The notes under the pieces: generated by a model
What the model was told of the DNA's origin: nothing
Seen by the model: the letters and a program-made list of their open reading frames with translations, nothing else
Databases searched by the model: none
Source: Dyadobacter beijingensis DSM 21582
GTDB taxonomy: Bacteria; Bacteroidota; Bacteroidia; Cytophagales; Spirosomataceae
DNA length: 64,000 nucleotides
Assembly: GCF_000382205.1 (NCBI RefSeq)
Contig: NZ_KB907786.1
Span: 124,001-188,000, forward strand
Reading direction: 5' to 3'
Position numbers and translations under genes: made by a program
Shown here: positions 35,371 through 46,700 of the stretch, piece after piece
Layout of the letters: each line of letters opens with the position of its first letter
Position numbering within the stretch: the stretch's first letter is position 1

Positions 35371-38300
35371 TCATCGTTTGACGATCACTTTCCTGCTGCT
35401 GGTCGAGCCGTCCCGGTTGGTGATGACCAGCAAATACGCACCGGTTTTCAGATCGCTTACATCTACTTCGCCTACTGCTTTCGGATAGCTCCGAAGAATC
35501 CGGCCGGCGGCATTCACCAGGTATATGGACTCCAATTGACCTGGATCAGGGATTTTAATGAATAATCTGTCAGCAACCGGATTGGGATATGCAACGAATG
35601 CCGACGCGCCATCTTCAAGCTGTGAAACCGGCCGTTGCGCATCGGACGTATTTTCAGTAACTTCTTCCGGCACGGGTGCATTATTAAAGCCAGCCAACTG
35701 GGACTGAACGTACCGCCAGGGGCCATATACCTGCCCTGTGATCGCGAGTGCGGGCGCGTACCGGGCACGCACGCGTAACTTCGTCGTAAGGCCGGCTTTG
35801 TCGACCAGGTTGCCCAGGAGCGTCGCGGCGCCGGTCGTATTGCTGAAAGAGGGCGTTGCACCGGTAAACTGGGTACTGGTGGTGATTGGATTGTTCGCAG
35901 TTTTCGAGAAGGGCATGCCCTGACCTCTGGTTTCCCAAACTAATTTGCCCTTGTTCCGGCCAATAAATGATTTTGCGAAAAGACCTGCTACAAAGTTAGG
36001 CTGATTGAATTGGCTGTGGCTGAGAGGGCTAACCAGATTGCTGTTCAAAAGCCGCACGCTGTTTCGCAATCCTTTGCTGTTATTTCCATAATAAACGAAT
36101 GTGCTCCCGGTCTTCTTCTGGCCGTTTGGATAACCGCTTGCACCGATAATCACATCGCTGTATCCGTCGCCATTAATGTCCCCGGCTGTTGCGGCGTCGC
36201 TTCCCAGCCTCGCTTCGTTGATGTCGGATTGAATGCTGAATGCGGCGGCCGGTTTGATGCCCGTAGAAGAACCGTGAAAGACAAACGCCGATCCCTCGTG
36301 CTGTTGGCCATCCGTGAAGTTGGCCGTGCTGGCGATGATGTCGCTGTATCCATCACCATTTACATCACCGGCAGTTTGTGCATTCTCACCGAAATAGGCA
36401 TCGATTTTATTAATTTCCAGTATTTCAAACGGGGTGGCGTTTGTGATGCCGCCCGACGCTCCGTAGTGAATGTAAATGATGCCCTCGTTGCTTTCCCCCT
36501 TATCGTAGTCCGGGGCGGAAACGAGTACGTCGGCATATCCGTCGCCGTTGATGTCCCCTGCACCGGCAACAGACCTGCCCATGAGCGCGTTGGTCTGGTT
36601 GCTTTGGAATTTCACAGCCGCATTGGTAGATGTCCCCGCAGCCGAGCCGTGAAAAATGAATGCAGCTCCTTCGTCAGTTTGCCCCTCATCGTACCAGTCG
36701 GCACCTACGATCACGTCGGCATATCCGTCACCGTTAACATCACCGGCGGATGCCACACAGCCGCCAAATCGCGCGTCGGGCTGGTTGAGTATTTGCAGGA
36801 TGGTCGGGTTGCCGGTCAGGCCATTTGCCGACCCTTTGTACACATAAGCTGAATTGACACCGTCCGCGCCAACGATGACATCCGCATAACCGTCGCGGTT
36901 TACATCACCGGCGCAAGCCACGGAGCCGCCCATATAACTGTCCGCAAAATTTCTTTCGAAATGAATCGCGGCCTGCGTAGACAAACCGGCAGCCGAGCCA
37001 TGGTAGATGAACACCGCCCCTTCGTAAGCCTGCCCATTGGCATAGGTATCCGCGCCCACGATGACGTCGGCATATCCATCGCCATTCACATCGCCGGCCC
37101 CCGCGACCGCCGCGCCAAATCGAGCGCCCGCCTTGTTTTCTTGCAGGATCACAGCTGTATTGGTATTAAGCCCGGCAGCGGAACCATAGTAGAGGAAAGC
37201 CAGCCCTTCGTCGACCTGCCCCATATCATAGTAGTTCGCGCCTACAATCACGTCATCGTAGCCGTCGCCATTCACATCCCCTGCCGATGCGACCGCGCAG
37301 CCGAGCTGACCGAATGCTTCACTACCCAGGATTTGTGTGAAGCCTGCTGTGCCGACACCCGTTGGGCCTCCGTGATACACGAGGACCAGTCCCTCATCGG
37401 CCTGTCCATTATCGAATGCGTAAGCTCCGACGATAATGTCACTATGTCCATCGCCATTCACATCACCCGCACTGGCCACCGAGCTGCCTAGCCAGGCGTC
37501 ACTCTGGTCGCTCTCGATCGTTGCTGCCGGCGTCGAAAGCAATCCGTTTGCTGAACCATGGTGGATAAACGCAGCGCCTTCGTTGTTTTGCCCCTTGTCA
37601 AAATACCGGGCCCCTACAACCAGGTCGCTGTAACCGTCGCCATTCACATCGCCGGCACAATTGACCGCCCATCCGTATTGCGCTTCCGTCTGATTGACTT
37701 CTAAGGTGCTGTTGGGAAGGTTGCCGACGCCTGCCGCTGTTCCGTGGTAGACCCAGACAGCGCCTTCATTGGCCTGACCGTTATCATACATGTAAATACC
37801 TATGGCAATGTCGGAGTACCCGTCCCCGTTTACATCCCCGGCCGACGATAGGGAGTGGCCCATCCGGGCGTCAGGCTGGTTGCTTTCGAGCACGATCGGG
37901 CTGCTGGTATCCAGGCCGTTGGCGCCTCCCTTGTAAATAAATGCGGCCCCTTCGGCGTCTTCTCCGTTATCGTAAAAGCGGGCGCCGATGAGGATATCGG
38001 AATAGCCGTCGGCGTTGATGTCCCCGGCGGGCGCGATGGCGTAGCCAAACAAGGCATCGGGCTGGTTGTATTCGAGAAATACGTTACTGCCGATTCCCGA
38101 AACTGCCCCATATACCAGCATTACGGCGCCTTCGTTATGCTGTCCGTTATCATACTCATGTGCGCCGTAGAGAATATCGCTCAGGCCGTCGGCGTTGACA
38201 TCGCCTGCCGTTGCAACGGACACGCCCCAGTTAGCATCCGCCTGCTGGCCGCCGGTCAGGTTCTTGAAGGGTAGCTGGTTTGACTTAATACCATTTGCAG

Positions 38301-39411
38301 ACCCCAGATACAGCAACACAACTCCTTCATTTGAAAACAGCGCATCGTAGTAAGGAACTCCCACCAGCACATCGCTGTACCCGTCGCCGTTGAAATCGCC
38401 TGCCGTTGCGACAGCATATCCTGCTTGTGCTCCTGCCTGATTGCCTTCCAGTGTCGCGCCCGCAAGACTTAAACCATTGGCAGTACCATTGAAGACGAAC
38501 GCTGCGCCCTCGTCGGCCTGCCCATTGTCGTATTTCGGCGCGCCTACGATGATGTCGCTGTATCCATCGCCATTTACATCCCCGGCGCTGGCTACCGAGA
38601 GGCCCAGCCAGGCATTACCCTGGTTGATATCAATGACTTTGTCCGCATTGTTCGGATTGCCGTTTGACACGATGGGATCGATCGTTACCGGGTAGGTGGC
38701 GTGCTCGACATCCACGCGGATGGCAATATCGTTACCGGTCAGTTCGAGGCTTGCCAAAAGCGGTTTTTGATTGGCGTCCCAGCAATGGAGGTCGTTGTAT
38801 ACCAAATGATCCTCGATTTTTCCATGTTTTGAATGGCTGTAAAAGCGGATTTCATTGGCTTCGCCCTGGCGTGCTTTCAGGCCATGGGCTTGCAGACGTA
38901 CCGTCAGCTCTTTGGTGCCTGAAGGTGCGGATTCTATGATGAAGTTTTGCCTTACACCATCCTCGTTATTGATAAATTCTTCTTTAAACCCGTCGTGGTG
39001 GATGCGGAGCGTGTTATCCCGCTGTTCCGTTGCGCCGGCAGAGCTGGTCTTATGAAGTAGTTCGCCATCGGCGAAAATACCTTGATGGATCAGGTCCAGG
39101 TTGAAATTATGTCCCGCGGAGTCGATACGGTTCCGAATGCTGAATTTGCCAGGTTTGTAACTTGCCCGAAGGTTATGGGCGCGGTTGGGACTTTGAAGGG
39201 TTTGCGATTGGGGGTCGTAAGAAATGTTATATTCCTGTTTGCCGAGCGTGCTTCGGATGTTACCAATCAGGTTTTCTGAAACCGGAAGCGCGTTCATGTC
39301 AGGGCTTTTTTCCGGCTTCCGGTTTTTGGCCTGGAAACCTTTGCGAATGACGGGGTATGCGCAGAATGCGATCACGGCCAGGAGAATGGATAGTCTGTGA
39401 AGTGTTTTCAT
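35371..39411 (-). CDS. FG-GAP double-propeller protein with T9SS sorting domain, paralog 2
   Basis: 1,346 residues if started at MKTLHRLSILLAVIAF (39411), which puts the export signal at the N-terminus; the frame is open to 39441. Same layout as its neighbours: conserved N-terminal domain with EYNISYD and ATYPVTIDPI, 14 FG-GAP repeats, the conserved block SVRLLNSNL ... KSFIGRNKGKLVWETRG, then a type A sorting tail (YPNPVADRLFIK ... SRKVIVKR). Repeat 10 is shortened after its calcium loop (GADGVNSAYVYKGS). Repeats 12 and 13 end in VS/AS rather than VG. Confidence 0.87.
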   Translation of the reverse strand: MKTLHRLSILLAVIAFCAYPVIRKGFQAKNRKPEKSPDMNALPVSENLIGNIRSTLGKQEYNISYDPQSQTLQSPNRAHNLRASYKPGKFSIRNRIDSAGHNFNLDLIHQGIFADGELLHKTSSAGATEQRDNTLRIHHDGFKEEFINNEDGVRQNFIIESAPSGTKELTVRLQAHGLKARQGEANEIRFYSHSKHGKIEDHLVYNDLHCWDANQKPLLASLELTGNDIAIRVDVEHATYPVTIDPIVSNGNPNNADKVIDINQGNAWLGLSVASAGDVNGDGYSDIIVGAPKYDNGQADEGAAFVFNGTANGLSLAGATLEGNQAGAQAGYAVATAGDFNGDGYSDVLVGVPYYDALFSNEGVVLLYLGSANGIKSNQLPFKNLTGGQQADANWGVSVATAGDVNADGLSDILYGAHEYDNGQHNEGAVMLVYGAVSGIGSNVFLEYNQPDALFGYAIAPAGDINADGYSDILIGARFYDNGEDAEGAAFIYKGGANGLDTSSPIVLESNQPDARMGHSLSSAGDVNGDGYSDIAIGIYMYDNGQANEGAVWVYHGTAAGVGNLPNSTLEVNQTEAQYGWAVNCAGDVNGDGYSDLVVGARYFDKGQNNEGAAFIHHGSANGLLSTPAATIESDQSDAWLGSSVASAGDVNGDGHSDIIVGAYAFDNGQADEGLVLVYHGGPTGVGTAGFTQILGSEAFGQLGCAVASAGDVNGDGYDDVIVGANYYDMGQVDEGLAFLYYGSAAGLNTNTAVILQENKAGARFGAAVAGAGDVNGDGYADVIVGADTYANGQAYEGAVFIYHGSAAGLSTQAAIHFERNFADSYMGGSVACAGDVNRDGYADVIVGADGVNSAYVYKGSANGLTGNPTILQILNQPDARFGGCVASAGDVNGDGYADVIVGADWYDEGQTDEGAAFIFHGSAAGTSTNAAVKFQSNQTNALMGRSVAGAGDINGDGYADVLVSAPDYDKGESNEGIIYIHYGASGGITNATPFEILEINKIDAYFGENAQTAGDVNGDGYSDIIASTANFTDGQQHEGSAFVFHGSSTGIKPAAAFSIQSDINEARLGSDAATAGDINGDGYSDVIIGASGYPNGQKKTGSTFVYYGNNSKGLRNSVRLLNSNLVSPLSHSQFNQPNFVAGLFAKSFIGRNKGKLVWETRGQGMPFSKTANNPITTSTQFTGATPSFSNTTGAATLLGNLVDKAGLTTKLRVRARYAPALAITGQVYGPWRYVQSQLAGFNNAPVPEEVTENTSDAQRPVSQLEDGASAFVAYPNPVADRLFIKIPDPGQLESIYLVNAAGRILRSYPKAVGEVDVSDLKTGAYLLVITNRDGSTSSRKVIVKR

Positions 39412-39496
39412 TGGCTGTTTGTTTTGGGTGAAACAATGCATTGAAATGCCTGAAAACAGGCAGCCAGCAAAATGGACGGCACGAATAGGGATTGGT

Positions 39497-39529
39497 AAAA
39501 AGCCTCCCCGCTGTGGCAGGGAGGCTTTT
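39497..39529 (-). terminator. Terminator of FG-GAP gene 3
   Basis: AAAAGCCTCCC pairs with GGGAGGCTTTT around a ten-base loop, with A/T runs on both sides. The stem is the same as that after FG-GAP gene 4. Confidence 0.9.
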
Positions 39530-39543
39530 CGTGCTAAAACCGG

Positions 39544-42500
39544 TTATCGCCGGATCAGGATTTTATGCGAGGTAGATTTGCCATTGTGCTGATCAACTAC
39601 CAGGATATGCATTCCCTCCGGCAGTTTGCTCACATCGATGTTTTTTTCGTACCGCGATGATTGATACACCAGCTTACCGCCATTGTCGAACAGCCTGACC
39701 GAACGAATGTCGCCGGGGTGAGCGGCCTGGATCGACAGCCTGTCGGTCACCGGGTTCGGGAACAGCGTTACAGCATGTTCATCCTTCTCGATAGCGGGCT
39801 CGGCATGTCGCTTGATCGTCTCGGCCATGGCCTCTTCCGGCACCGGGGCATTGTTGTACCCGGCCAGCTGCGCCTGCACGTAGCGCCAGGGCCCGTACAC
39901 CTGCCCAGTGATCGCCAGTACAGGCGAGTAGCGCACGCGTACACGGACTTTGGTAGCGATGCCGGTTTTGTTGATAGCGCTACTGATGAATGTTGTTCCC
40001 GTCAGGTTGGAAAAAGTAGTAGCATCGGTGAACTGATTGCTGGTGGTAATCGGGTAAATCCCTACTTTGGAGAACGGTACACCGGGCCCCTTTGTTTCCC
40101 ACACAAATTTGCCTTTGTTTCTGCCGATGAATGATTTCGCGTACATCCCTCCCACAAAGTTAGCAAGGATAAATTGGCTGTAACTAATGGGCGTCACAAG
40201 GTCGCTGTTGAACAGGCGTACGCTGTTGCGAAGGCCTTTGCTGTTGTTGCCGTAGAACACCTTAGCATTTCCGGTATTTACCACCAATGGGGAATTAGCA
40301 TGCGGAGTACCCACTATAATGTCGCTGTAACCATCGCCATTGACGTCGCCCGCTCCGGATACCGAAGTGCCTAGTTCTCCATCAACTTTGTCGCCTTCTA
40401 TGCTGAATGCGGCAGCCGGTTTGATGCCTGAGGGCGAGCCGTGATACACATAGGCTTTTCCTTCGTGGACCTGACCGTTTTCATGATGGTACGCACCTAC
40501 GATCACATCAGCATATCCGTCACCATTTACATCACCAGCACCCCGGACACTGGAACCAAAGTAGGCATATGGTGCATCGCCATACAGATAGGTGGATGTG
40601 GGGTTCAGCTCGTTAATGCCGGCTGCGGCGCCGTAGTAAACAATGGCAGTACCTTCCGAGTTGTACCGGCTTGCACCTGCGATAATGTCGCCAAATCCAT
40701 CCCCATTCACATCCCCTGCGGCAGAAACGGATGCCCCGAGATAGGCGCTGGCTTGATTGCTCTGTAAAACTTTACCCGTTGTGTTAATTCCACCCAAAGA
40801 TCCGTAATAGATGTAGACAGCTCCTTCCTCGGCTTCTCCCAGGTTGGCAGCAAAGGCTCCGGCCAAAATATCGCTATACCCGTCGCCATTGATGTCGCCG
40901 GCTGTCGATACGCTGAACCCGAAACCACCCTTTGCGACTGGAATCGTCACTGGATTGACAGGCCCGTTTGCGCTTCCATAGTAAACGTGTATGGCTTCCT
41001 GGCCACTTACCATGTGGGGTGATCCAATGATGATATCTGCGTATCCATCCCTGTTTACGTCCCCGGCTCCGGCGACCGAAGCGCCAAATCTTGCCATCGC
41101 GCTGTTTTTTTCTATCAGCAGCCCTGCACCTGCATTGATACCTGTACTTGAACCATAATATAAAAAAGCGACTCCTTCGCCGTTTTCGCCATTGGTATAA
41201 CCCTGGGCTCCTATGATGATATCCCCATAGCCATTTCCATCGACGTCACCTGCTGCCGCTACCGAGCCACCAAAATAACCGCTGGTTTTGTTTTTACTGA
41301 GGACCAATTTGTTACCCGGATCAATTCCGTTGATGGAACCGTAATACAAGATAGCAATCCCGCCAAAGGTGCCGTTATAGTCATATTCCGGCGCCCCTAC
41401 GATCACCTCATCAAATCCATCGCCATTCACGTCGCCCGCGATGGCTACGGAATAGCCCATCAGCGACCCACCGTCGCTTCCGGTAAGCGTGACCGCCCCA
41501 TTCGTCCCGATTCCTTCCGGGCCGCCCTGGTAGATAAACGCATGCCCCTCATCATTCTGCCCGTTATCGAAAGTGTAGCAGCCGACGAGGATATCGCTGT
41601 ATCCATCCCCGTTCACATCGCCCGCGCTGGCTGCCGCCGTGCCAAACCAGCCTTCGTTCTGGTTGCTTTCCAGGATCGCAGCCGGGGTGTCCGAAACGCC
41701 ATTGGGCCCGCCGTGGTGGACAAACACCGCACCTTCGTTGGTCTGGCCATTGTCATAATACTGCGCACCCAGCAGGATATCGGCATACCCATCCCCGTTC
41801 ACATCGCCCGCGCATGCGACGGAGGTGCCGAGGCGTTCGTCGTTTTGGGTGCCGTCGAACTTCTTTGATGAATAAGAGTGAACACCAGTGGAAGATCCCA
41901 GGAACAATATAACTCTTCCTCTATTTAGGTAATCCTCTCCATCATCCATGTATTCGCTTACTAGAAGATCACTGAATCCATCGCCATTGACGTCACCTGC
42001 TGAGCTAACTTTGTGGCCCATGCGAGAATCTTCTTCGCTGCCTGATGTGAGCATAGCGTCATCCGCGTTGTTGATGATCAGTCCGCTTGCGCTGCCGCGA
42101 TAAACAAAAACGGCCCCACCGTTGATATGTAAGTGGTCATAGAATCTAGCGCCGACCGCTACATCACTAAATCCATCCCCGTCAACATCCCCCGCCGAAG
42201 CCGCAGAAAACCCAAACATCGCATTCGCCTGATTACATTGCAAAGTCGCGAAGTTCGTATTCAAATTATTCCCTGAACCTCCATAACTCACCCGCACAAG
42301 CCCTTCCTTACTCTCTCCATCCGTATCCTGGTGCGCACCGATGAGGACATCGCTGTAACCATCCCCATTCACATCACCTGCCGTGGCTACGCATACGCCG
42401 GTATTGGCATCCGGGTTGGCGGAGCTGTATGTGACGAATGTGCTTTGTGGGGTAATGCCGCCTGCGGAGCCGAAGTAGAGCCTGGCCTGGCCGACACTGT

Positions 42501-43596
42501 CCGTGGGGCTGACGCTGTAAAACGGAACTCCCACGAGCACATCGCTGAACCCGTCGCCGTTGAAATCCCCGGCGGTGGCCACGGAATAGCCCATTTGTGC
42601 GCCTTCCTGCCCGGACACGAGAAATTCTCCCGCAAGACTGAGGCCGTTGGCTGTCCCTTTAAAGACGATCGCTACGCCCTCGTTGGTTTTTGTTTTGTCA
42701 TACTTCGGCGCACCAACGACGATGTCACTGTAACCATCGCCGTTTACGTCCCCCGCGCTCGATACCGAGTAGCCGAGCCACATATTGCTCTGGTTCACCT
42801 CGATCACCTTGTTGGAGTTCTGCGGCGTGCCGTTGACTATGATCGGATCAATGGTGACCGGGTACGCGGCGTTGGCTACGTCCACGCTGATGCGGATCTG
42901 GCCGTCGGCATAAGCGAGGTTGGCGGATAGCGGCTGCTTGTTGGCGTCCCAGCATTTCAGATCGCTGTATGTGAGTGCGTTGCGGGTTTCTCCGTTCGCT
43001 GTCCTGGTTAGGAAGCGCAGCTCGTTGCCGTTTCCTTGCTGCACATCCAGGCCGCGGGCGCTCATGCGTACCTGCAACTCGCGGGTGCCGGCTGGCGCGT
43101 GGTCGACGATGAAGTTTTGCCGGACACCGTTTTCATTGTTCACAAATTCTTCAGTGAACGCGTCGTGCACGATCTCTACCTGGTTGTCCTGGTGATCCGT
43201 TTTCGCATTGGGCTGCGGTGCGTAGAGCGGCTTGCCGTCGGCGTAAATGCCCTCATTGATCAGTTCCAGCTTGAAACCCTCGCCGGTTGTGTCGATACGC
43301 GTCTGCACGGTGAGCTTGCCGGGCCGGTAATAGGCCCGGAGGTTCTGGGCCCGGTTGGGGCTTTGCAGGGATTTCGCGTCGGGATCGTAGGAGATGTGGT
43401 ACTCCTGCTTTTCCAGCATACCGCGGATGTCGGCCAGGGTGGCTTCGGACATTTCCGCCGGGAGTCTGTCGGCCTTGGCGACGTGGGCGACCGCCTCAGG
43501 GGGAGGCGTTTTCTGAAAATTCATAACAAAAATACCGGCGGAGATTCCCGCCAGCGCCATCCCGGTAAAGAGAATGGACTTGTAATTTTTTTTCAT
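39544..43596 (-). CDS. FG-GAP double-propeller protein with T9SS sorting domain, paralog 3
   Basis: 1,350 residues from MKKNYKSILFTGMALAGISAG (43596); nine more codons upstream are open. Conserved N-terminal domain (EYHISYD ... AAYPVTIDPI), 14 FG-GAP repeats, the conserved pre-sorting region (SVRLFNSDL ... KSFIGRNKGKFVWETKG ... AITGQVYGPWRYVQ), a Pro/Glu linker (APVPEEAMAETIKR), and the sorting domain FPNPVTDRLSIQ ... SHKILIRR. The N-terminal domain and tail are very similar to paralog 4, so these two are probably the youngest duplicates. Confidence 0.88.
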   Translation of the reverse strand: MKKNYKSILFTGMALAGISAGIFVMNFQKTPPPEAVAHVAKADRLPAEMSEATLADIRGMLEKQEYHISYDPDAKSLQSPNRAQNLRAYYRPGKLTVQTRIDTTGEGFKLELINEGIYADGKPLYAPQPNAKTDHQDNQVEIVHDAFTEEFVNNENGVRQNFIVDHAPAGTRELQVRMSARGLDVQQGNGNELRFLTRTANGETRNALTYSDLKCWDANKQPLSANLAYADGQIRISVDVANAAYPVTIDPIIVNGTPQNSNKVIEVNQSNMWLGYSVSSAGDVNGDGYSDIVVGAPKYDKTKTNEGVAIVFKGTANGLSLAGEFLVSGQEGAQMGYSVATAGDFNGDGFSDVLVGVPFYSVSPTDSVGQARLYFGSAGGITPQSTFVTYSSANPDANTGVCVATAGDVNGDGYSDVLIGAHQDTDGESKEGLVRVSYGGSGNNLNTNFATLQCNQANAMFGFSAASAGDVDGDGFSDVAVGARFYDHLHINGGAVFVYRGSASGLIINNADDAMLTSGSEEDSRMGHKVSSAGDVNGDGFSDLLVSEYMDDGEDYLNRGRVILFLGSSTGVHSYSSKKFDGTQNDERLGTSVACAGDVNGDGYADILLGAQYYDNGQTNEGAVFVHHGGPNGVSDTPAAILESNQNEGWFGTAAASAGDVNGDGYSDILVGCYTFDNGQNDEGHAFIYQGGPEGIGTNGAVTLTGSDGGSLMGYSVAIAGDVNGDGFDEVIVGAPEYDYNGTFGGIAILYYGSINGIDPGNKLVLSKNKTSGYFGGSVAAAGDVDGNGYGDIIIGAQGYTNGENGEGVAFLYYGSSTGINAGAGLLIEKNSAMARFGASVAGAGDVNRDGYADIIIGSPHMVSGQEAIHVYYGSANGPVNPVTIPVAKGGFGFSVSTAGDINGDGYSDILAGAFAANLGEAEEGAVYIYYGSLGGINTTGKVLQSNQASAYLGASVSAAGDVNGDGFGDIIAGASRYNSEGTAIVYYGAAAGINELNPTSTYLYGDAPYAYFGSSVRGAGDVNGDGYADVIVGAYHHENGQVHEGKAYVYHGSPSGIKPAAAFSIEGDKVDGELGTSVSGAGDVNGDGYSDIIVGTPHANSPLVVNTGNAKVFYGNNSKGLRNSVRLFNSDLVTPISYSQFILANFVGGMYAKSFIGRNKGKFVWETKGPGVPFSKVGIYPITTSNQFTDATTFSNLTGTTFISSAINKTGIATKVRVRVRYSPVLAITGQVYGPWRYVQAQLAGYNNAPVPEEAMAETIKRHAEPAIEKDEHAVTLFPNPVTDRLSIQAAHPGDIRSVRLFDNGGKLVYQSSRYEKNIDVSKLPEGMHILVVDQHNGKSTSHKILIRR

Positions 43597-43715
43597 AGTG
43601 TGAACCTGGTTTAAATGAAACAATCAGTAAATGGCGAACGCCGCCCTAAATTTTACCGATGTCACAAACCTGATATCAAACCGTTTATTCGCCGGAGGGG
43701 GCAATGAATTAAAGG

Positions 43716-43745
43716 AAAAAGCCTCCCACGGCAAGGGGAGGCTTT
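43716..43745 (-). terminator. Terminator of FG-GAP gene 4
   Basis: AAAAAGCCTCCC pairs with GGGAGGCTTTT across a short loop, 12 bases past the stop. The same stem follows gene 3, so the duplicated unit may have included its terminator. Confidence 0.9.
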
Positions 43746-43757
43746 TGAAGTGTTCGG

Positions 43758-46700
43758 CTAGCGCCGGATGAGGATTTTATGTGAAGAAGATTTGCCGTTT
43801 GCCCGATCAAGGATGAGGATATGAACGCCTCCCGGAAGGTTGCTTACATCGATATCTTTTTCATACCGCGGCAACTGGTGAACCAGCTTACCCGCCGTGT
43901 TGAAAAGCCGCACCGAGCGGACATCATTCGGGTTGGCGACTTGCACCGACAGCCTGTCCGTCGCCGGGTTCGGGAAGAGCGTCACGACGTCTTCCAATTC
44001 CTCGGAGGGTTCTGCCTTGCGTTTAATGGTTTCGGCCATCGCTTCTTCCGGTACAGGGGCATTGTTGATGCCCGAAAGCTGCGGCTGGATGTAGCGCCAC
44101 GGCCCGTACATCTGACCGGTGATGGCGAGTACAGGCGAGTAGCGGACGCGCACGCGGACTTTGGTGCTTACACCCTGTTTCACACCCGTTATTTTCAACT
44201 CCGTACCGGTTCCTGCGAGGTTGGAGAAATTGGGAGCAAGGAAACTGTACAGATTGCTGGTTGTAATGGGGTAAATGGAAATCTTCGAGAAAGGCACTCC
44301 CTGTCCCTTGTATTCGATGGCCAGCTTACCTTTGTTCACACCCAGAAACGATTTGGCAAACAGCCCGGTACCAAAGTTGCCCGCATTAAATTGGGCATGG
44401 TTTATAGGCGTTGTCATATCGGAAGTGTTGTACAGCCGGACGTTGTTGCGAAGGCTTTTGCCGTTGTTGCCGTAAAAAACCGTCGTTGCACCGGCGTCTG
44501 CAACAGCTCCGTTGTTAAAAGCAGGTTCACCCACTAGAACGTCACTATATCCATCCCCATTCACGTCCCCAGCTCCGGCAACTGACCATCCCAGGCGCGC
44601 TTGCAGTTGTTCTCCTTCTATGCTAAACGACGCGGCGGTCTTTGTGCCATCGGGTGAGCCGTGAAAGACATATACTTTCCCTTCTTGATTTAACCCATTG
44701 CTGAGATTATAGCTTCCTACAATTACATCACTGTATCCATCACCATTCACATCACCCGCGCCGCCCACAGCAGCTCCGAAATATGCACCAGCAACGTTTC
44801 CTTCCAAGACAGTAGGAGCTGGGCCATTGCCAATACCGATGTTTGTACCGTAGTAAACAACTGCGATGCCTTCATCTACCTCAGGGTGGTCATGGCGGCT
44901 TGCTCCTGCAATAATGTCACCGTAACCATCCCCATTCACATCGCCAGCAGAGGCAATTGAGATTCCGAAACGGGCATCGACCTGATTGCTTTCGATTGAT
45001 TTAACATAGTTGGTATTCATGAGGCCCGCAGAGCCGTGGTAAATGTAGATAGCGCCCTCGCTTTGCTCTCCGTAACTGGCACCCCACGCCCCTGCAACGA
45101 CATCCGCGTAGCCATCCCCATTGACATCGCCGGCAGCAGATACCGATTCTCCAAAGTGGGAGTTAATTTGACCCGCTAAGGTGACCGGCGCGCTAATACC
45201 ATTTTGAGTGCCATAATAGACAAAGATATTTCCTGTGTTTGCAAACGCAGGAGCGCCGATAGCAAAGTCGGCATAGCCATCGCGATTGATATCTCCTAGT
45301 CCCGCAACTATATATCCGAAGTCGGTATCGTTCTTATTTGCTTGGATTGACAGTGGATTCGCAGCCTGATCGATACCGGTATTTGAACCGTAATATATAA
45401 ATGCTGCACCTTCATTCGTGTGGCCGTCCGTGTATTCTTTTGCTCCGACAATAACTTCGTCATATCCGTCACCATTGATATCTCCCGCACTGGCTACCGA
45501 GCCTCCGAAGTAACTATTAGCCTGGTTTTTTTGCAAGATGTTATAGTTGGCGGTATTTAAACCGGTTGCGCTTCCTTTATAGACAAAGGCAACTCCCTCA
45601 CTCGCTTCCCCATTATCGTACGTTGGTGCACCCACGATCACATCGCTATATCCATCCCCATTCACATCGCCGGCGCTCGCTACCGACAGACCCATTTGAG
45701 CACTTGCTTTATTGTTTGTCACAAATACAGATTCATTCGTACCAACACCTTCCGCACCCCCCTGGTAAATGAACGCATGTCCTTCGTCCACTTGTCCATT
45801 ATCAAATGTGTAACAGCCAATTACAATATCGCTGTAACCATCCCCATTCACATCACCCGCGCTGGCAACGGCCGTTCCGAACCAACCTTCTACCTGATTA
45901 CTTTCAAGCAACGAAGCATAGCTGTTTCCAATGCCGTCTTTGGAACCGTGGTAGATGAATACGCCGCCCTCGTTGTTCTGGCCGAAGTCGCAGCGCTGGC
46001 AGCCTATGAGAATGTCGGCGTAGCCGTCCCCGTTCACGTCACCTGCGCTGGCAAGCGAGGTGCCCATCGCTGCATCCACGGAATTTGCTTCAAAAGTCTT
46101 TTTAGGAAATGGATCAAAACCCGAAGACATACCCATGTATAGAGATACTTTGCCTTCGTTGGATTCACCGTTATCATATTGAATTGCACTCACTAGGAAA
46201 TCACTGTAACCGTCGCCATTGACATCCCCTGCCGTACTTACCCTGTAACCCATTGTCGCTCCCGGCTGGTTACCTTCAATGATTGATGGATTATTTATGT
46301 CCAATCCATTCGCACCGCCTTTGTAGACAAACACGGCACCTTCTTGATTTTCAACATTGGTATAAAATCTTGCGCCTACAAGAACATCGCTGTAACCGTC
46401 GCCGTTAATGTCTCCCGCCGATGAAACTGAGAATCCGAATTGGGCATTGGCTTGGCTGGCCGTTAGCTGTTCTACTTTCTTGTAGTTGTTTTGAGCTCCG
46501 TAAATTACCATTGCAGCTCCCTGATTATTTATGCCAAAATCGAATTTGGCAGCTCCTAAGATTACATCACTGAATCCATCAGCGTCGATATCTCCCGCAG
46601 GCGCAACAGATATTCCATAGTTATCACCGGGATTGCCCGTGAAAAAATCTTTCGGAGTCGCATTGGCAGCAATACCCTGTGCCGAGCCAAAGTACATTTT